Source of the DNA: Massilia sp. BSC265
GTDB lineage: Bacteria; Pseudomonadota; Gammaproteobacteria; Burkholderiales; Burkholderiaceae_D
DNA: 64,000 nucleotides
Direction of reading: 5' to 3'
Assembly: GCF_000740675.1 (NCBI RefSeq)
Contig: NZ_JPXI01000030.1
Span: forward strand, 62,001 to 126,000
Within the stretch, counting starts at the first letter, position 1, and the number at the start of each line of letters is the position of its first letter. Position numbers and translations under genes: made by a program. Under the pieces are notes generated by a model. The model made no database searches, was not told where the DNA came from, and worked only from the letters and a program-made list of their open reading frames with translations. Positions 18,369 to 28,227 of this stretch are shown in pieces.

Positions 18369-19133
18369 ATGAAGCAGGCCCTCATCGTTATCCTGCTGCT
18401 GGCCATGACCGTCTACGCGGCCGCCTGCCTGGCGCTGTTTTTCCTGCAGCGCTCGCTGATCTATTACCCTCCGGCAGTGGCCGCCTACCAGGCGCCAGAG
18501 ACCTGGACGCTCGAGGTGGACGGGGCATCGGTGAAGGTGTCGGAGCGGCCGCTGCTTGGTGAGCGGGCTCTGATCTACCTTGGCGGCAATGCCGAGGACG
18601 TCACGGGCAGCCTGCCCATCCTGGAGCGCGCCTTTCCCGGGCGCGCCCTCTACCTCCTGCATTACCGCGGCTATACCGGCAGCACCGGCAGCCCATCCGA
18701 ACGGGCCCTGGTCGGCGATGCGCTGGCCCTGTTCGACCGGGTGGCGCGCGAGCACCGCGACGTCGTGGTGGTCGGGCGCAGCCTTGGCACCGGCGTGGCG
18801 GTGCAGGTGGCGAGCCAGCGGCCGGTGAGCAGGCTGGTGCTGGTCACGCCCTATGACAGCCTGGCGGGAATCGCTGCCCGACAGTTTCCGTATTTTCCGG
18901 TACGCTGGCTGCTGCGGGACACATATGCCTCGTCCGAGTATGCGCCGCGCGTGCAGGCGCCCACGCTCCTGATCGCCGCCCAGCATGACGAGATCATCCC
19001 GGCGGCAAGCAGCGAGCGCCTGCTGGCGCGCTTCCCTGGAGGCGTGGCGCAACTGCGGGTGCTCGCCGGGACGGGGCACAATTCGATTTCCGAGAGTCCC
19101 GAATACATCCCTTCGCTCCAGTGGGCAAAATAA
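18369..19133 (+). CDS. Membrane-anchored alpha/beta hydrolase
   Basis: An N-terminal membrane helix (about 5-28) anchors a hydrolase domain of the Bem46/ABHD13 type. The likely triad is Ser138 in VVGRSLGTG, Asp207 in AAQHDEIIP and His237 in AGTGHNSI. HYRGYTGSTGSPS precedes the nucleophile, as in this family. At 254 residues the length is normal. Substrate unknown, probably an ester or thioester. It lies in a run of small plus-strand genes with the gene before it and the Dabb gene after it. Confidence 0.87.
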   Translation: MKQALIVILLLAMTVYAAACLALFFLQRSLIYYPPAVAAYQAPETWTLEVDGASVKVSERPLLGERALIYLGGNAEDVTGSLPILERAFPGRALYLLHYRGYTGSTGSPSERALVGDALALFDRVAREHRDVVVVGRSLGTGVAVQVASQRPVSRLVLVTPYDSLAGIAARQFPYFPVRWLLRDTYASSEYAPRVQAPTLLIAAQHDEIIPAASSERLLARFPGGVAQLRVLAGTGHNSISESPEYIPSLQWAK

Positions 19134-19181
19134 TGAGCGAAGCAAGGGACAACCAAGCGCAACCAACCATAGAGGAGTCGT

Positions 19182-19499
19182 ATGCCAGCCACACCATCCC
19201 TGCGTCACGTCGTGCTGTTCGCATTCAAGGAAAGCGCCAGCCAGGAGGCGGTCGACGCCGTCGTCGCCGACTTCGGCCGGCTGCCCGCCGAGATTCCCGG
19301 CATCAACGCCTACGAGTGGGGCACGAACGTGAGCCCGGAAGGCTTGAACCAGGGCTTCACCCACTGCTTCACCCTGACGTTCATGAGCGACGCCGACCGC
19401 GACGCCTACCTGGTGCACCCGGCGCACCAGCGCTTCGTGGGCACCCTGGGCAGCTGCCTGGAGCGTTCGCTCGTAGTGGATTACTGGACCCAGGCTTGA
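19182..19499 (+). CDS. Dabb (stress-responsive A/B barrel) domain protein
   Basis: The 105-residue protein matches the dimeric Dabb ferredoxin-like barrel: RHVVLFAFKESASQEAV at the start, YEWGTNVSPEGLNQGFTH in the middle, then YLVHPAHQRFV and VVDYW. Bacterial members are mostly uncharacterised; some are cyclases or heme-degradation-like enzymes. A GAGGAG ribosome site lies seven bases before the ATG. Confidence 0.87.
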   Translation: MPATPSLRHVVLFAFKESASQEAVDAVVADFGRLPAEIPGINAYEWGTNVSPEGLNQGFTHCFTLTFMSDADRDAYLVHPAHQRFVGTLGSCLERSLVVDYWTQA

Positions 19500-19515
19500 A
19501 ACGGTGGCTTTCCGT

Positions 19516-19542
19516 AGCGCGGTCGGCTTGGCCAACCGCGCT
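19516..19542. repeat. REP-like hairpin
   Basis: AGCGCGGT (19516-19523) pairs with ACCGCGCT (19535-19542). The element, starting CCGTAGCGCGGTCGGCTTGG, loosely resembles the GTAGGGTGG repeat at 2789. It lies just after the Dabb gene. Confidence 0.4.
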
Positions 19543-19639
19543 GACGATGGCCACGCCGATCACGGTCTGCCGACCGAACAGGAGCAGAGCGAACGAATGC
19601 TTCATCGGTTCCGTACATACCGCGGGAGTCTGAAATGCA

Positions 19640-19662
19640 AAACCGCGGCCAGGCCGCGGTTT
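19640..19662. terminator. Terminator-like hairpin between convergent genes
   Basis: AAACCGCGGCC (19640-19650) and GGCCGCGGTTT (19652-19662) are exact reverse complements around one A. It separates the Dabb gene from the convergent antitoxin-like gene. Confidence 0.6.
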
Positions 19663-19689
19663 CTCGGTGTGCATCGTGAGGGCAGGGGC

Positions 19690-19896
19690 CTATTCCTGCC
19701 ATTCCTGCAGTGAACGGATGGCCGCTTCGCCGTTGCGGATCGCCTTGACGCGACGCACGACTTCGTTGTGCCAGGCTTCGTCGGCATCCTCGTCGAGACC
19801 ATCGCTATCCTGGAGGAGCAGGCGCACCAGCGCGTGTTTTTCCTCAGTGCTCAGCATCTGGATCTTTTCCGCGATCTCGGCAACCAGGTTCGACAT
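19690..19896 (-). CDS. Addiction-module component protein (orphan antitoxin-like)
   Basis: This 68-residue acidic, helical protein (LSTEEKHALVRLLLQDSDG, then DEAWHNEVVRRVKAI and NGEAA) matches the unstable-antitoxin family PF09720/TIGR02574, whose partners are RelE/ParE-type toxins. No toxin gene of 90-100 codons lies on either side: the Dabb gene is downstream and the M1/ABC fusion ends upstream. GAAGGAA is a good ribosome site. It is either a solitary survivor or a partner of a distant toxin. Confidence 0.72.
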   Translation of the reverse strand: MSNLVAEIAEKIQMLSTEEKHALVRLLLQDSDGLDEDADEAWHNEVVRRVKAIRNGEAAIRSLQEWQE

Positions 19897-19938
19897 GATG
19901 TTCCTTCAGGTAATAGTTTTGAAATAATAACTTGGCTT

Positions 19939-22900
19939 TTATAGGTTGTCGACAGGAACCATATTGTCCGTGGGTTTTCTGTCGATTAATTTATTGTCGG
20001 GGTCGATGCCGGCCCGCGCGGGACGCCCGCCGACCACCAGCGTCACGGTCTGGCTGGCCTTGTCGACCAGGCGCCGCTCGCGCGCCAGCGGATTGCCGTT
20101 ACGGTCGTCGACGCCGAATTCGATGTAGTCCCTGAGCGGCGCCGGCTTCTCGCCGCCCAGCTCGTCCGCGCGCACCTTGCCCGCATGTGCCCGTATCGTC
20201 ACCTCGAACTTGCCGTCCGGCCGCTGGCGGACGGTGGCGCTGTCGGTGCGGTTTTCGTACAGTACGATGTGCTCGAACAGGTCGTCGATCAGGTAGGCCT
20301 TGTCCGCCGGTGTCACGGCGCGCAGCCGATCGACCAGCGCCAGCACGGTCGGGTAGGGCGCGCCCTTGGACGCGTATTCCTGCAGCAGGCTGCTCAGTAC
20401 ATGGTTGACGACATCCTCGCCCAGCAGGTCGGCAAGCAGGTAGAGCGCCAGGCTGCCCTTGCGGTAGTGGACGTAGTCCTGGTTCTCGTTCTGCGCCAGC
20501 GGCAGCTCCTTGCGGCGCTCGGTGGCGCGGCCCCTCAGGTAGGCGTCCAGGTTGTAGCGCAGGAAGCGGCGCATCTTCTGGCCGCCGACCGCGCGCTTCA
20601 TGACCATCAGCGCGGTGTACTCGGACAGGCTCTCCGAGAGCACGGTGGAACCGCGCGCGTGGGCGCCCGCCAGCTGGTGGCCCCACCACTGGTGCGCGGT
20701 TTCGTGGGCGCTGACGTAGAAGGGATAGTCGATGTCCTTCGGCGAATCGTCGTCGATGCGGGCGATGAAGCCCGCGCTTTCCGAGAACGGGATGGTGCCG
20801 GGGAAGGCTTGCGCGTACGTGGCGTAGCGCGGGAACTCGACGATGCGCAGCTCGTTGAACTGGTAGGGGCCGAAGCGGCGCGAGGCGTAGTCCAGGCCGG
20901 CCTGGGCGCCGCGGATCATGCGCTCGACATTGGTGTCGTGGCCCGGGTGGTAGAACACGTCGATGGTCACGTCCTGCCAGCGGTCGTGCCGCACTTCGTA
21001 GCGCGCCGACTGGACCGCGTAGAAGTGGAGGATCGGCTTGTCCATCCGGTAGTGGAAGTAGCGCCGTCCCTTGTCCATCCATTCCTTTTGCAGGGTGCCC
21101 GGGGCGATCGCGATCTGGTCCGGGCTTGTGCTGACCACGGCCTGGAAGCCGATCCAGTCGGCGTCCGGGCCCAGGAAGTTGTTGGCACGTGCCGCTGGGT
21201 CTTCGCGCGCCGGCAGCGGGTCCTTGGGCGGCAGGCCGCGGCGCTTGCGGTCGCGGTCATCCACCAGTTCCACGGACCGCTGGTAGCCGATGCGCGGCAT
21301 GACCTCGTTGGTGAAGAAGGTGCCGTTCTTGACGACCGGTGTATCGCGGCCGAGTCCGAGCAGGCCGCCCGGCTGGTAGCGCACGCTGAACTCGAGTGCC
21401 AGGCGTTCGCCGGGCGCCAGGGGCCGGGCCAGTCGGTAAAGGTAGAAGCCATGTTCCGGATCGGCGCTCACCTGCTGCGCGGCCTGCGAGAAACGGACGG
21501 CCAGTTCGGCGCCACGCTGCTGGTACAGGACGATGTCGCGCAGTGGCGCTCCGGTGCGGTTTTCCAGCTGGTAGAAACCCTTCACGGCCAGGGTGCGCGC
21601 CTCGGGGCGGATGTCGACCTGCAGGTCGACATTGGTGATGCGCGGCTGCGGCAGTTTGGCGTAGCGGCGGAAGCGCAGTTCGTATTCGGCGCGCAGGACT
21701 TCCTGCTGCGCGCTGGTGCGGTAGCCTCCGGCGTGCAGTTCGTAGGCCAGCAGTGCGCCGGTGCCCACGAAGACCAGCAGGCCCGCGCCGAAGCCGGCCA
21801 GCACCGGCCGGGAGAGGTTGCGGCGCGCCAGGCGCAGGCGCTCGCGCCAGCCGCTGTCGACGCCGCGGGCCCACAGCACGCGCGCGGCCACCATCAGCAT
21901 CAGGGCCAGGCCGCTCCAATACAGCTGGAACAGGTGCTCGCGTACCAGGAAATGGCCGAAGCCGTTCATGGCCGAATAGGTGAAGGACGGCGTGCTGCCG
22001 TACACCAGCATCGGGTGGTCGAAGCCGAAGCCGCGCGCGGTTCCAAACACCAGGTAGACGGCGATCAGGATGAAGTAGGCCAGGTAGCGGTTGTTGACGA
22101 TCACCTGCACCGCGATGGCCGCCACCGCCAGCAGCGCATACTGCGGCAGCAGCACCGTGAACAGGAAGCGCAGGTAGAGACCCGGCTCGAGCCCGAAGTA
22201 GCCCTTGAACAGCTGGATCAGCATACCGACCAGCATTGCCATGGCCAGCAGCAGGGCCTGCAGGCCGACCAGGGCCAGGGTCTTGCCCACCAGGGGCAGC
22301 CATGTCGGCGCCGGCATGGCGTCGAGCATTTGCGACATGCGCGCCTCGCGCTCGCGCCACACCATCTCGCCCGCGAACAGGGTCGTCACCACCAGCATGT
22401 ACAGCTCGAACACGTCGCGGATCAGGTCGAGCACCATGTAGGTAACGGGAAGGGTGCTGGTGCCGTAGATCGAGCCGAGGTCGAGCGAGCTGGCGACCAG
22501 GATCAGGGCGCCGGCGATGGCCAGCGCCAGGAAGTAGACGTTCCTGCTCGACTCGCGCAGATTGTACAGAACCGACTTCCCCAGCAGCGCGGCCAGGCTG
22601 CGGCGCTCGAAGTCGGGTGGCTCGCGGGTATCGACGGCAGCGTGCGACAGTTGTTGCGGAGCAGGGACAGCCAGGGTATCGCTCAGTTGCTGGCCCAGGC
22701 CTTTCCTGTGGCGCAGGTCGAGATTGCCGGTGGTGTGGAAGCGCCAGTAGCCGAGCAGCAGGACCACCAGCCCGAAGCCCACCCAGACCAGGCGGTTCAC
22801 CAGGTACACGCCTTCCAGCGTGAGGAGGCGCGTGTTGCGCTCGGCGATCGGCCAGTATTCGGTGAGGCGGATCAGGGCCGTGGTGCCGAAGGGGTCGATC

Positions 22901-23538
22901 AGCGCGGCCAGGGTCTTGTAGTCGAGGTCGCGCGCCAGCGAGGGCGCGACGATGTAGCCGATCATCATGACGATGCTGGCCACGTAGACCGGCAGCATGC
23001 GGCGCGACAGCGCGGCCAGCACGAAGAACAGGGCGCCGAAGATGAAGGTGTTGGGCAGCAGCGTGAGCAGGTAGGGCAGCAGGTAGCTCGCCAGGCCGTT
23101 CGGTCCCAGGCGGTCGGGCTCGATGCCGGGAATGAAAGTCCCGAGCCAGGCGCCCAGCACGATGCTCGACAGGATGACGGCCAGCACGGCGAAGGCGCCG
23201 AGGAAACGCCCCAGCACGTAGTCCGCCTTGCGGATCGGCGCGCTGAAGAAGAAGTGCTGCATCTCGTATTCGAAGTCCTGCTGCACCGAGCGGCCCATCA
23301 CGGCCGCCACCACGACCACGCCGAAGCAGCCGAGGAAGGACGCGGTCAGCGCGATCTGGCGCGGCGCATTGATCAGGACCCGGCCGCCGAAGGTGACGAT
23401 GGCGTCGCGGAAGGCGCCGCCCGCCGCCGCCATCCATAGCATCGCCAGCGCCAGGAACATGCCGAAGTAGATCCAGGTCGACAGCAGCCGCAGCCGCTGC
23501 CGCGCCTCGAAGCCGGCGATGGCAAAGAGCGGGGCCAT
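19939..23538 (-). CDS. ABC exporter permease fused to an M1-type aminopeptidase domain
   Basis: The first 620 or so residues of this 1199-residue protein contain about a dozen membrane helices in two ABC-2-type permease modules, with a soluble insert near 270-310. From about residue 630 a periplasmic or cytoplasmic M1-type peptidase follows. Its zinc site is HETAH (945-949), with Glu969 in [10 protein letters not shown] as third ligand. Nineteen residues separate the second His from that Glu, one more than in classical M1 enzymes. The gene starts three bases after the ATP-binding partner ends. The likely role is coupled export and processing of a peptide or protein. Substrate unknown. Confidence 0.9.
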   Translation of the reverse strand: MAPLFAIAGFEARQRLRLLSTWIYFGMFLALAMLWMAAAGGAFRDAIVTFGGRVLINAPRQIALTASFLGCFGVVVVAAVMGRSVQQDFEYEMQHFFFSAPIRKADYVLGRFLGAFAVLAVILSSIVLGAWLGTFIPGIEPDRLGPNGLASYLLPYLLTLLPNTFIFGALFFVLAALSRRMLPVYVASIVMMIGYIVAPSLARDLDYKTLAALIDPFGTTALIRLTEYWPIAERNTRLLTLEGVYLVNRLVWVGFGLVVLLLGYWRFHTTGNLDLRHRKGLGQQLSDTLAVPAPQQLSHAAVDTREPPDFERRSLAALLGKSVLYNLRESSRNVYFLALAIAGALILVASSLDLGSIYGTSTLPVTYMVLDLIRDVFELYMLVVTTLFAGEMVWREREARMSQMLDAMPAPTWLPLVGKTLALVGLQALLLAMAMLVGMLIQLFKGYFGLEPGLYLRFLFTVLLPQYALLAVAAIAVQVIVNNRYLAYFILIAVYLVFGTARGFGFDHPMLVYGSTPSFTYSAMNGFGHFLVREHLFQLYWSGLALMLMVAARVLWARGVDSGWRERLRLARRNLSRPVLAGFGAGLLVFVGTGALLAYELHAGGYRTSAQQEVLRAEYELRFRRYAKLPQPRITNVDLQVDIRPEARTLAVKGFYQLENRTGAPLRDIVLYQQRGAELAVRFSQAAQQVSADPEHGFYLYRLARPLAPGERLALEFSVRYQPGGLLGLGRDTPVVKNGTFFTNEVMPRIGYQRSVELVDDRDRKRRGLPPKDPLPAREDPAARANNFLGPDADWIGFQAVVSTSPDQIAIAPGTLQKEWMDKGRRYFHYRMDKPILHFYAVQSARYEVRHDRWQDVTIDVFYHPGHDTNVERMIRGAQAGLDYASRRFGPYQFNELRIVEFPRYATYAQAFPGTIPFSESAGFIARIDDDSPKDIDYPFYVSAHETAHQWWGHQLAGAHARGSTVLSESLSEYTALMVMKRAVGGQKMRRFLRYNLDAYLRGRATERRKELPLAQNENQDYVHYRKGSLALYLLADLLGEDVVNHVLSSLLQEYASKGAPYPTVLALVDRLRAVTPADKAYLIDDLFEHIVLYENRTDSATVRQRPDGKFEVTIRAHAGKVRADELGGEKPAPLRDYIEFGVDDRNGNPLARERRLVDKASQTVTLVVGGRPARAGIDPDNKLIDRKPTDNMVPVDNL

Positions 23539-23541
23539 CGG

Positions 23542-24435
23542 CTAGCAGTTCCCGGCGGCGGCGTTGAATTTGCCGGCGATGGTGGCGAAATAGACGTCTT
23601 CCAGGCTGGCGCGGGCCGGCTCGAAGCCGTCGCCCGGGTCGGTCTCGGAATACACGTGGATCAGGGTGCGGCCGGTGAGCAGGCGGGTCGAGATGACCTG
23701 GTGGCGCTTCTGGAACACCGGCAGTTCCTGCTTCGTGACGAAGCGCGCCCAGATATAGTCTTCGACCTCATAGGTCAGTTCCTGCGGGTCGCCGCACAGC
23801 AGCACGTGGCCCTTGTGGATGATCGCCATGTTGGCGCACAGGTCGGCCACGTCGGACACGATGTGGGTCGACAGGATGACGGTCTTGTCCTCGCCGATCT
23901 CGGACAGCAGGTTGTGGAAGCGCACACGCTCCTGCGGGTCCAGGCCGGCGGTGGGCTCGTCGACGATGATCAGGCGCGGGTCGCCCAGCAGCGCCTGGGC
24001 GATGCCGAAGCGCTGGCGCATGCCGCCCGAGAACGTGCCGAGGCGCTGGTTGCGCACATCCCAGAGGTTGGTCTGCTGGAGCAGGCCGTCGACCACCTCC
24101 TGCCGTCGGTGCTTGTGCGACAGGCCCTTGAGCTGGGCGAAATGGTCGAGCAGTTCGTAAGCAGTCACTTTCGGGTAGACGCCGAAATCCTGCGGCAGGT
24201 AGCCGAGCATGCGGCGCACCTCGTCCTTTTCGTCGAGGACATCGATGTCGTCCAGGAAGACCGACCCCGAATCGCACTCCTGCAGGGTGGCAAGAATCCG
24301 CATGAGCGTCGATTTGCCGGCGCCGTTCGGACCGAGCAGCCCGAACATCCCGGCCGGAATGTTCAGGGTGACACGGTCGAGCGCGACCACGCCATTGGCG
24401 TACGTCTTCGACAAATTGCGGATCTTTAATTCCAT
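23542..24435 (-). CDS. ABC transporter ATP-binding protein
   Basis: The 297-residue ATPase has Walker A (GLLGPNGAGKSTLMR), the signature TFSGGMRQRFGIAQAL, Walker B (LIIVDEPTAGLDP) and the switch His in LSTHIVSD. A C-terminal extension of about 80 residues is typical of ABC-2 exporters. It is the first gene of a two-gene minus-strand operon with the M1-fused permease. Confidence 0.95.
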   Translation of the reverse strand: MELKIRNLSKTYANGVVALDRVTLNIPAGMFGLLGPNGAGKSTLMRILATLQECDSGSVFLDDIDVLDEKDEVRRMLGYLPQDFGVYPKVTAYELLDHFAQLKGLSHKHRRQEVVDGLLQQTNLWDVRNQRLGTFSGGMRQRFGIAQALLGDPRLIIVDEPTAGLDPQERVRFHNLLSEIGEDKTVILSTHIVSDVADLCANMAIIHKGHVLLCGDPQELTYEVEDYIWARFVTKQELPVFQKRHQVISTRLLTGRTLIHVYSETDPGDGFEPARASLEDVYFATIAGKFNAAAGNC

Positions 24436-24626
24436 GCCATGTCCTCAAGCGTGCATATAAACCTTTTTCAACACTTGCATTGTATTAAATTGTCTTGGAA
24501 TGCGTGGGTTCTCTGCGACGCACGGGTGCTTTGATGGTCCAGACTGCATAATCCGGTGACAGAGCGGATGACGCCACGCACCACTAGTTTCCCTTAATGA
24601 ACATTACTCGCGTAAATTCTGGAAAC

Positions 24627-25073
24627 ATGGATAATGGCAGCATGAACAAGGCCATCCAGGACAAGCTGCTGGCGCTGATGCGCGAGGGACGTGACCGGAC
24701 CGAGTCGACCGACTGGTTCCGGGTGTCGCTGGGCTTGTTCTACCTGGCGGCGCTGATGACGGAGGAAGCGATCGACTTCAAGAAGGTCGACCGTGAGTTC
24801 AACCGTTTCATTTATCACACGCTCGGCAAGGGCCATACCATCACCAGCGTGCTGCAGTTCATGAGCGGCGAAAAAGTGATGCCGACCGTCGAGTCGGGGC
24901 GCTTCATGGACGCGTTCCAGCGCCACTGCCCGGAAATCCCGATCGAATCGATTCCTTTCCTGCTCGAGCTGAACCTGGGGGTGGCGAAGAACATCTCGGG
25001 GCTGGAGGCAACGGGTCCGCTGGCGGACTGGATCGTCCGCAGGAAGGCCGCACCCCAGGCGCCGGACGCCTGA
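24627..25073 (+). CDS. Hypothetical protein upstream of coq7
   Basis: I do not recognise this 148-residue protein. It has no signal peptide or clear membrane segment. It contains [19 protein letters not shown] and [19 protein letters not shown]. Starts at 24597 and 24642 are also in frame; 24627 follows GGAAAC and is a compromise. It ends about 60 bases before coq7, but a TATAAT between them suggests coq7 has its own promoter. Confidence 0.6.
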   Translation: MDNGSMNKAIQDKLLALMREGRDRTESTDWFRVSLGLFYLAALMTEEAIDFKKVDREFNRFIYHTLGKGHTITSVLQFMSGEKVMPTVESGRFMDAFQRHCPEIPIESIPFLLELNLGVAKNISGLEATGPLADWIVRRKAAPQAPDA

Positions 25074-25090
25074 ACTTCCGTCGCTGGGCC

Positions 25091-25096
25091 TATAAT
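25091..25096 (+). promoter_or_regulatory. Candidate -10 box for coq7
   Basis: TATAAT lies 39 bases before the coq7 ATG. No good -35 hexamer is visible at the right distance. Confidence 0.45.
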
Positions 25097-25135
25097 GATG
25101 TTTTCGAATATCGCATTGATAAAATCACGAGCATC

Positions 25136-25780
25136 ATGAGCGCATACCGTTCCAACTCCTCCCTCGACGGCCTGATCGCCGGCTTCGACAAGGCCCTGCG
25201 CGTGGTCGGCGGCGTCGCCTCGTCCTCGCGCCCGAACCCGGGCGTCCACGCCACCGACTGTGAACTGAGCGACGACGAGCGGCGCCACAGCGCAGGCCTG
25301 ATGCGCGTGAACCATGTCGGGGAAGTGTGCGCGCAGGCGCTGTACGACTCGCAGGCGCGCTTCGGCAAGAGCCCGGCGATCCGCAAGCAGTTCGAGAAGT
25401 CGGCGCGCGAGGAAGAAGACCACCTGGCCTGGACAGCCGAGCGCTTGTCCGAGCTCGGCTCGCAGCCGAGCCTGCTCAATCCGCTGTGGTATGCGGGTTC
25501 CTACGTGCTGGGCAGTATCGCTGCCAAGCTGGGCGATCCGCACAGCCTCGGCTTCGTGGTCGAGACCGAGCGCCAGGTCGAGGCCCACCTGAACCGCCAC
25601 CTGCAAGACCTGCCGCCGCAGGACGCGAAATCGCGTGCGATCGTGGAACAGATGCGGGTCGACGAAATCGCACACGGCGCATCGGCGCAGGCGCTGGGAG
25701 CGGCGGAGACGCCGCTGCCGGTGCGGATGCTGATGACGGCGATGTCGAAAGTGATGACGACGACGGCCTATCGCATCTGA
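25136..25780 (+). CDS. coq7: Coq7-type demethoxyubiquinone hydroxylase
   Basis: This carboxylate-bridged di-iron monooxygenase adds the C6 hydroxyl in ubiquinone synthesis, replacing UbiF in many betaproteobacteria. The ligand helices are visible: [48 protein letters not shown] and MRVDEIAHG. These supply the E...ExxH / E...ExxH set. At 214 residues it is full length. It probably associates peripherally with the inner membrane. Confidence 0.97.
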   Translation: MSAYRSNSSLDGLIAGFDKALRVVGGVASSSRPNPGVHATDCELSDDERRHSAGLMRVNHVGEVCAQALYDSQARFGKSPAIRKQFEKSAREEEDHLAWTAERLSELGSQPSLLNPLWYAGSYVLGSIAAKLGDPHSLGFVVETERQVEAHLNRHLQDLPPQDAKSRAIVEQMRVDEIAHGASAQALGAAETPLPVRMLMTAMSKVMTTTAYRI

Positions 25781-25787
25781 ACGGGGT

Positions 25788-26210
25788 TCAGACCTCGACG
25801 ATCTCCACCGTGTGCGTGATCTCGGCCGTCTTGGCCAGCATGATCGACGCCGAGCAGTACTTGTCGTGCGACAGGCTGACCGCGCGCTCCACCGCCGCCG
25901 GCTTCAGGTTGCGTCCCGTGACCGTGAAGTGGAAGTTGATCTTGGTGAACACCTTCGGGTCGGTCTCCGCGCGCTCGGCCTGCAAGGTCACGTCGCAGCC
26001 GCGCACGTCCTCGCGCCCGCGCTTGAGGATCAGCACCACGTCATAGGCGGTGCAGCCGCCGGTGCCGACCAGGACCATCTCCATCGGGCGCGGCGCCAGG
26101 TTGTGGCCGCCGCCTTCGGGCGCGCCGTCCATCGTCACCATGTGGCCGCTGCCGGTCTCGGCACGAAAACTCATGCCCGACGGGCCGTTCCAGCTGACTT
26201 TCACTTCCAT
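25788..26210 (-). CDS. OsmC family protein
   Basis: The 140-residue protein begins MEVKVSWNGPSGMSFRAET and has the YhfA-like OsmC pattern. GGCTAYDVVLILKR carries one conserved cysteine and LSHDKYCSASIML the second. OsmC/Ohr proteins reduce organic hydroperoxides or act in general redox stress. The ATG at 26210 is preceded by CGGAGAA; the frame extends further upstream without a better start. It is convergent with coq7, with only seven bases between stop codons. Confidence 0.9.
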   Translation of the reverse strand: MEVKVSWNGPSGMSFRAETGSGHMVTMDGAPEGGGHNLAPRPMEMVLVGTGGCTAYDVVLILKRGREDVRGCDVTLQAERAETDPKVFTKINFHFTVTGRNLKPAAVERAVSLSHDKYCSASIMLAKTAEITHTVEIVEV

Positions 26211-26304
26211 GTATTTTCTCCGCTGAGGTCTGTTGCCGAAGCATTGTAAAACAGAAGGGGCGCCCTTGCCGGCGCCCCCTCGGTACATCATTGCGACGGC
26301 GGCC

Positions 26305-27485
26305 TCAGACCGCCAGCACGTAGCGCTCGCTCTTCATGCGCCAGCTGGCGAAGGCCGCCAGCAGCAGGGCCGGGATTGCCGAACACAGCAAGGTCAGCAG
26401 GAAGGGCAGCGCGCCGATGTCGCCGGACTTGGACAGTTCCTTGGCCAGGGTCTGGTTCGACAGCATCGGCACCAGGTACATCCATTGCGCGGTCTTCAGG
26501 TCCATGAAGGAAACGACCATGCTCGGGATGAAGGGCACCAGCATCACAATGCTCAGGATGGTTTGCGCTTCCTTGAAGGTCTTGGCATTCATCGCCAGCG
26601 TGACGTACAGCGCGGCTGCCAGCAGCGACAGCGGCACCGTGACCAGGCATACCAGCAGCAACTGGCCCCAGCCCAGGCTCCACGACAGGCCGATTTCCTC
26701 GAGCGGCAGCCACTTGAGGATGAGGTGCCCGAGGATCAGCTCGATGGTGACGCCGACGATGCCCAGCAGGCTGACGGCCAGGATTTTCCCGCCGATGAGT
26801 TCCCAGGTAGTCGCCGGTTGCGCCATCAGCACTTCGAGCGAGCGGCGTTCGCGCTCGCCCGCCGTGCTGTCGACCGCGGCGGACATGGTCATGATGAAGG
26901 CGGGCAGGAACAGCATGCCGAGCAGGCCGCCGATCAGGGCCGCGGAGCGCGAAGCATTGGTGCCCGTGTCGTACTGCTGCACCATGATGGGCGCCAGCGC
27001 AGCCGGCGACACCCCGTGCGCCAGCAGGCGGGCGCTGGCGACGTTCCTGCCATAGGCCTCCAGCACATCTTCCACTTCGCGTCGCTGGCTGAAGTTTTCC
27101 GCCGCCGAGTCGTACCATATCTCGACACGGGCAGGACGCATGGCATAGTAATTCTCGGTGAAGTCATCCGGCAGGCGCAGCACCGCGACGGCCTTCTTGG
27201 CGCGCAGCAGTTCGCCGATGGCGTCTTCCTCCATCGGCGCCGTGTCCTTGACCGTGATGTTCTTCTGGCCCAGCTGCGCCATCAGGGTCGGCGCCTTGGC
27301 CGCGCCGATCACCGCCAACTCGATGCCTTCGCGTTCGGACTTGGTGTTCTTGTCGATCAACTGGTGCAGGACCAGCCCGATCATGAACGGGTACAGCAGG
27401 GTGACCAGGGCGAGCATGCCCAGGGTGCGCTTGTCGCGCAGCGTTTCGCGCAGTTCCTTGCGCAAGACAATCATCAGTTTGGACT

Positions 27486-27489
<4 letters not shown>
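26305..27489 (-). CDS. ABC-2 type exporter permease (NatB-like)
   Basis: This 394-residue permease has an N-terminal membrane helix (RTLGMLALVTLLYPFMIGLV), a large extracytoplasmic domain (about 45-185) and five to six further helices. That is the topology of NatB and other ABC-2 sodium or drug exporters. STAGERERRSLEVLMAQP is the typical family loop. Its ATG overlaps the ATPase stop codon by four bases. Substrate unknown. Confidence 0.9.
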
Positions 27490-28217
<728 letters not shown>

Positions 28218-28227
28218 GTTCTGTGCC

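Noticed and set aside
20185..23439. 1084-codon plus-strand open frame opposite the M1/ABC fusion
   Set aside because: Gln/His/Arg-rich antisense translation with no family motifs. The minus-strand gene has a complete zinc site and membrane helices.
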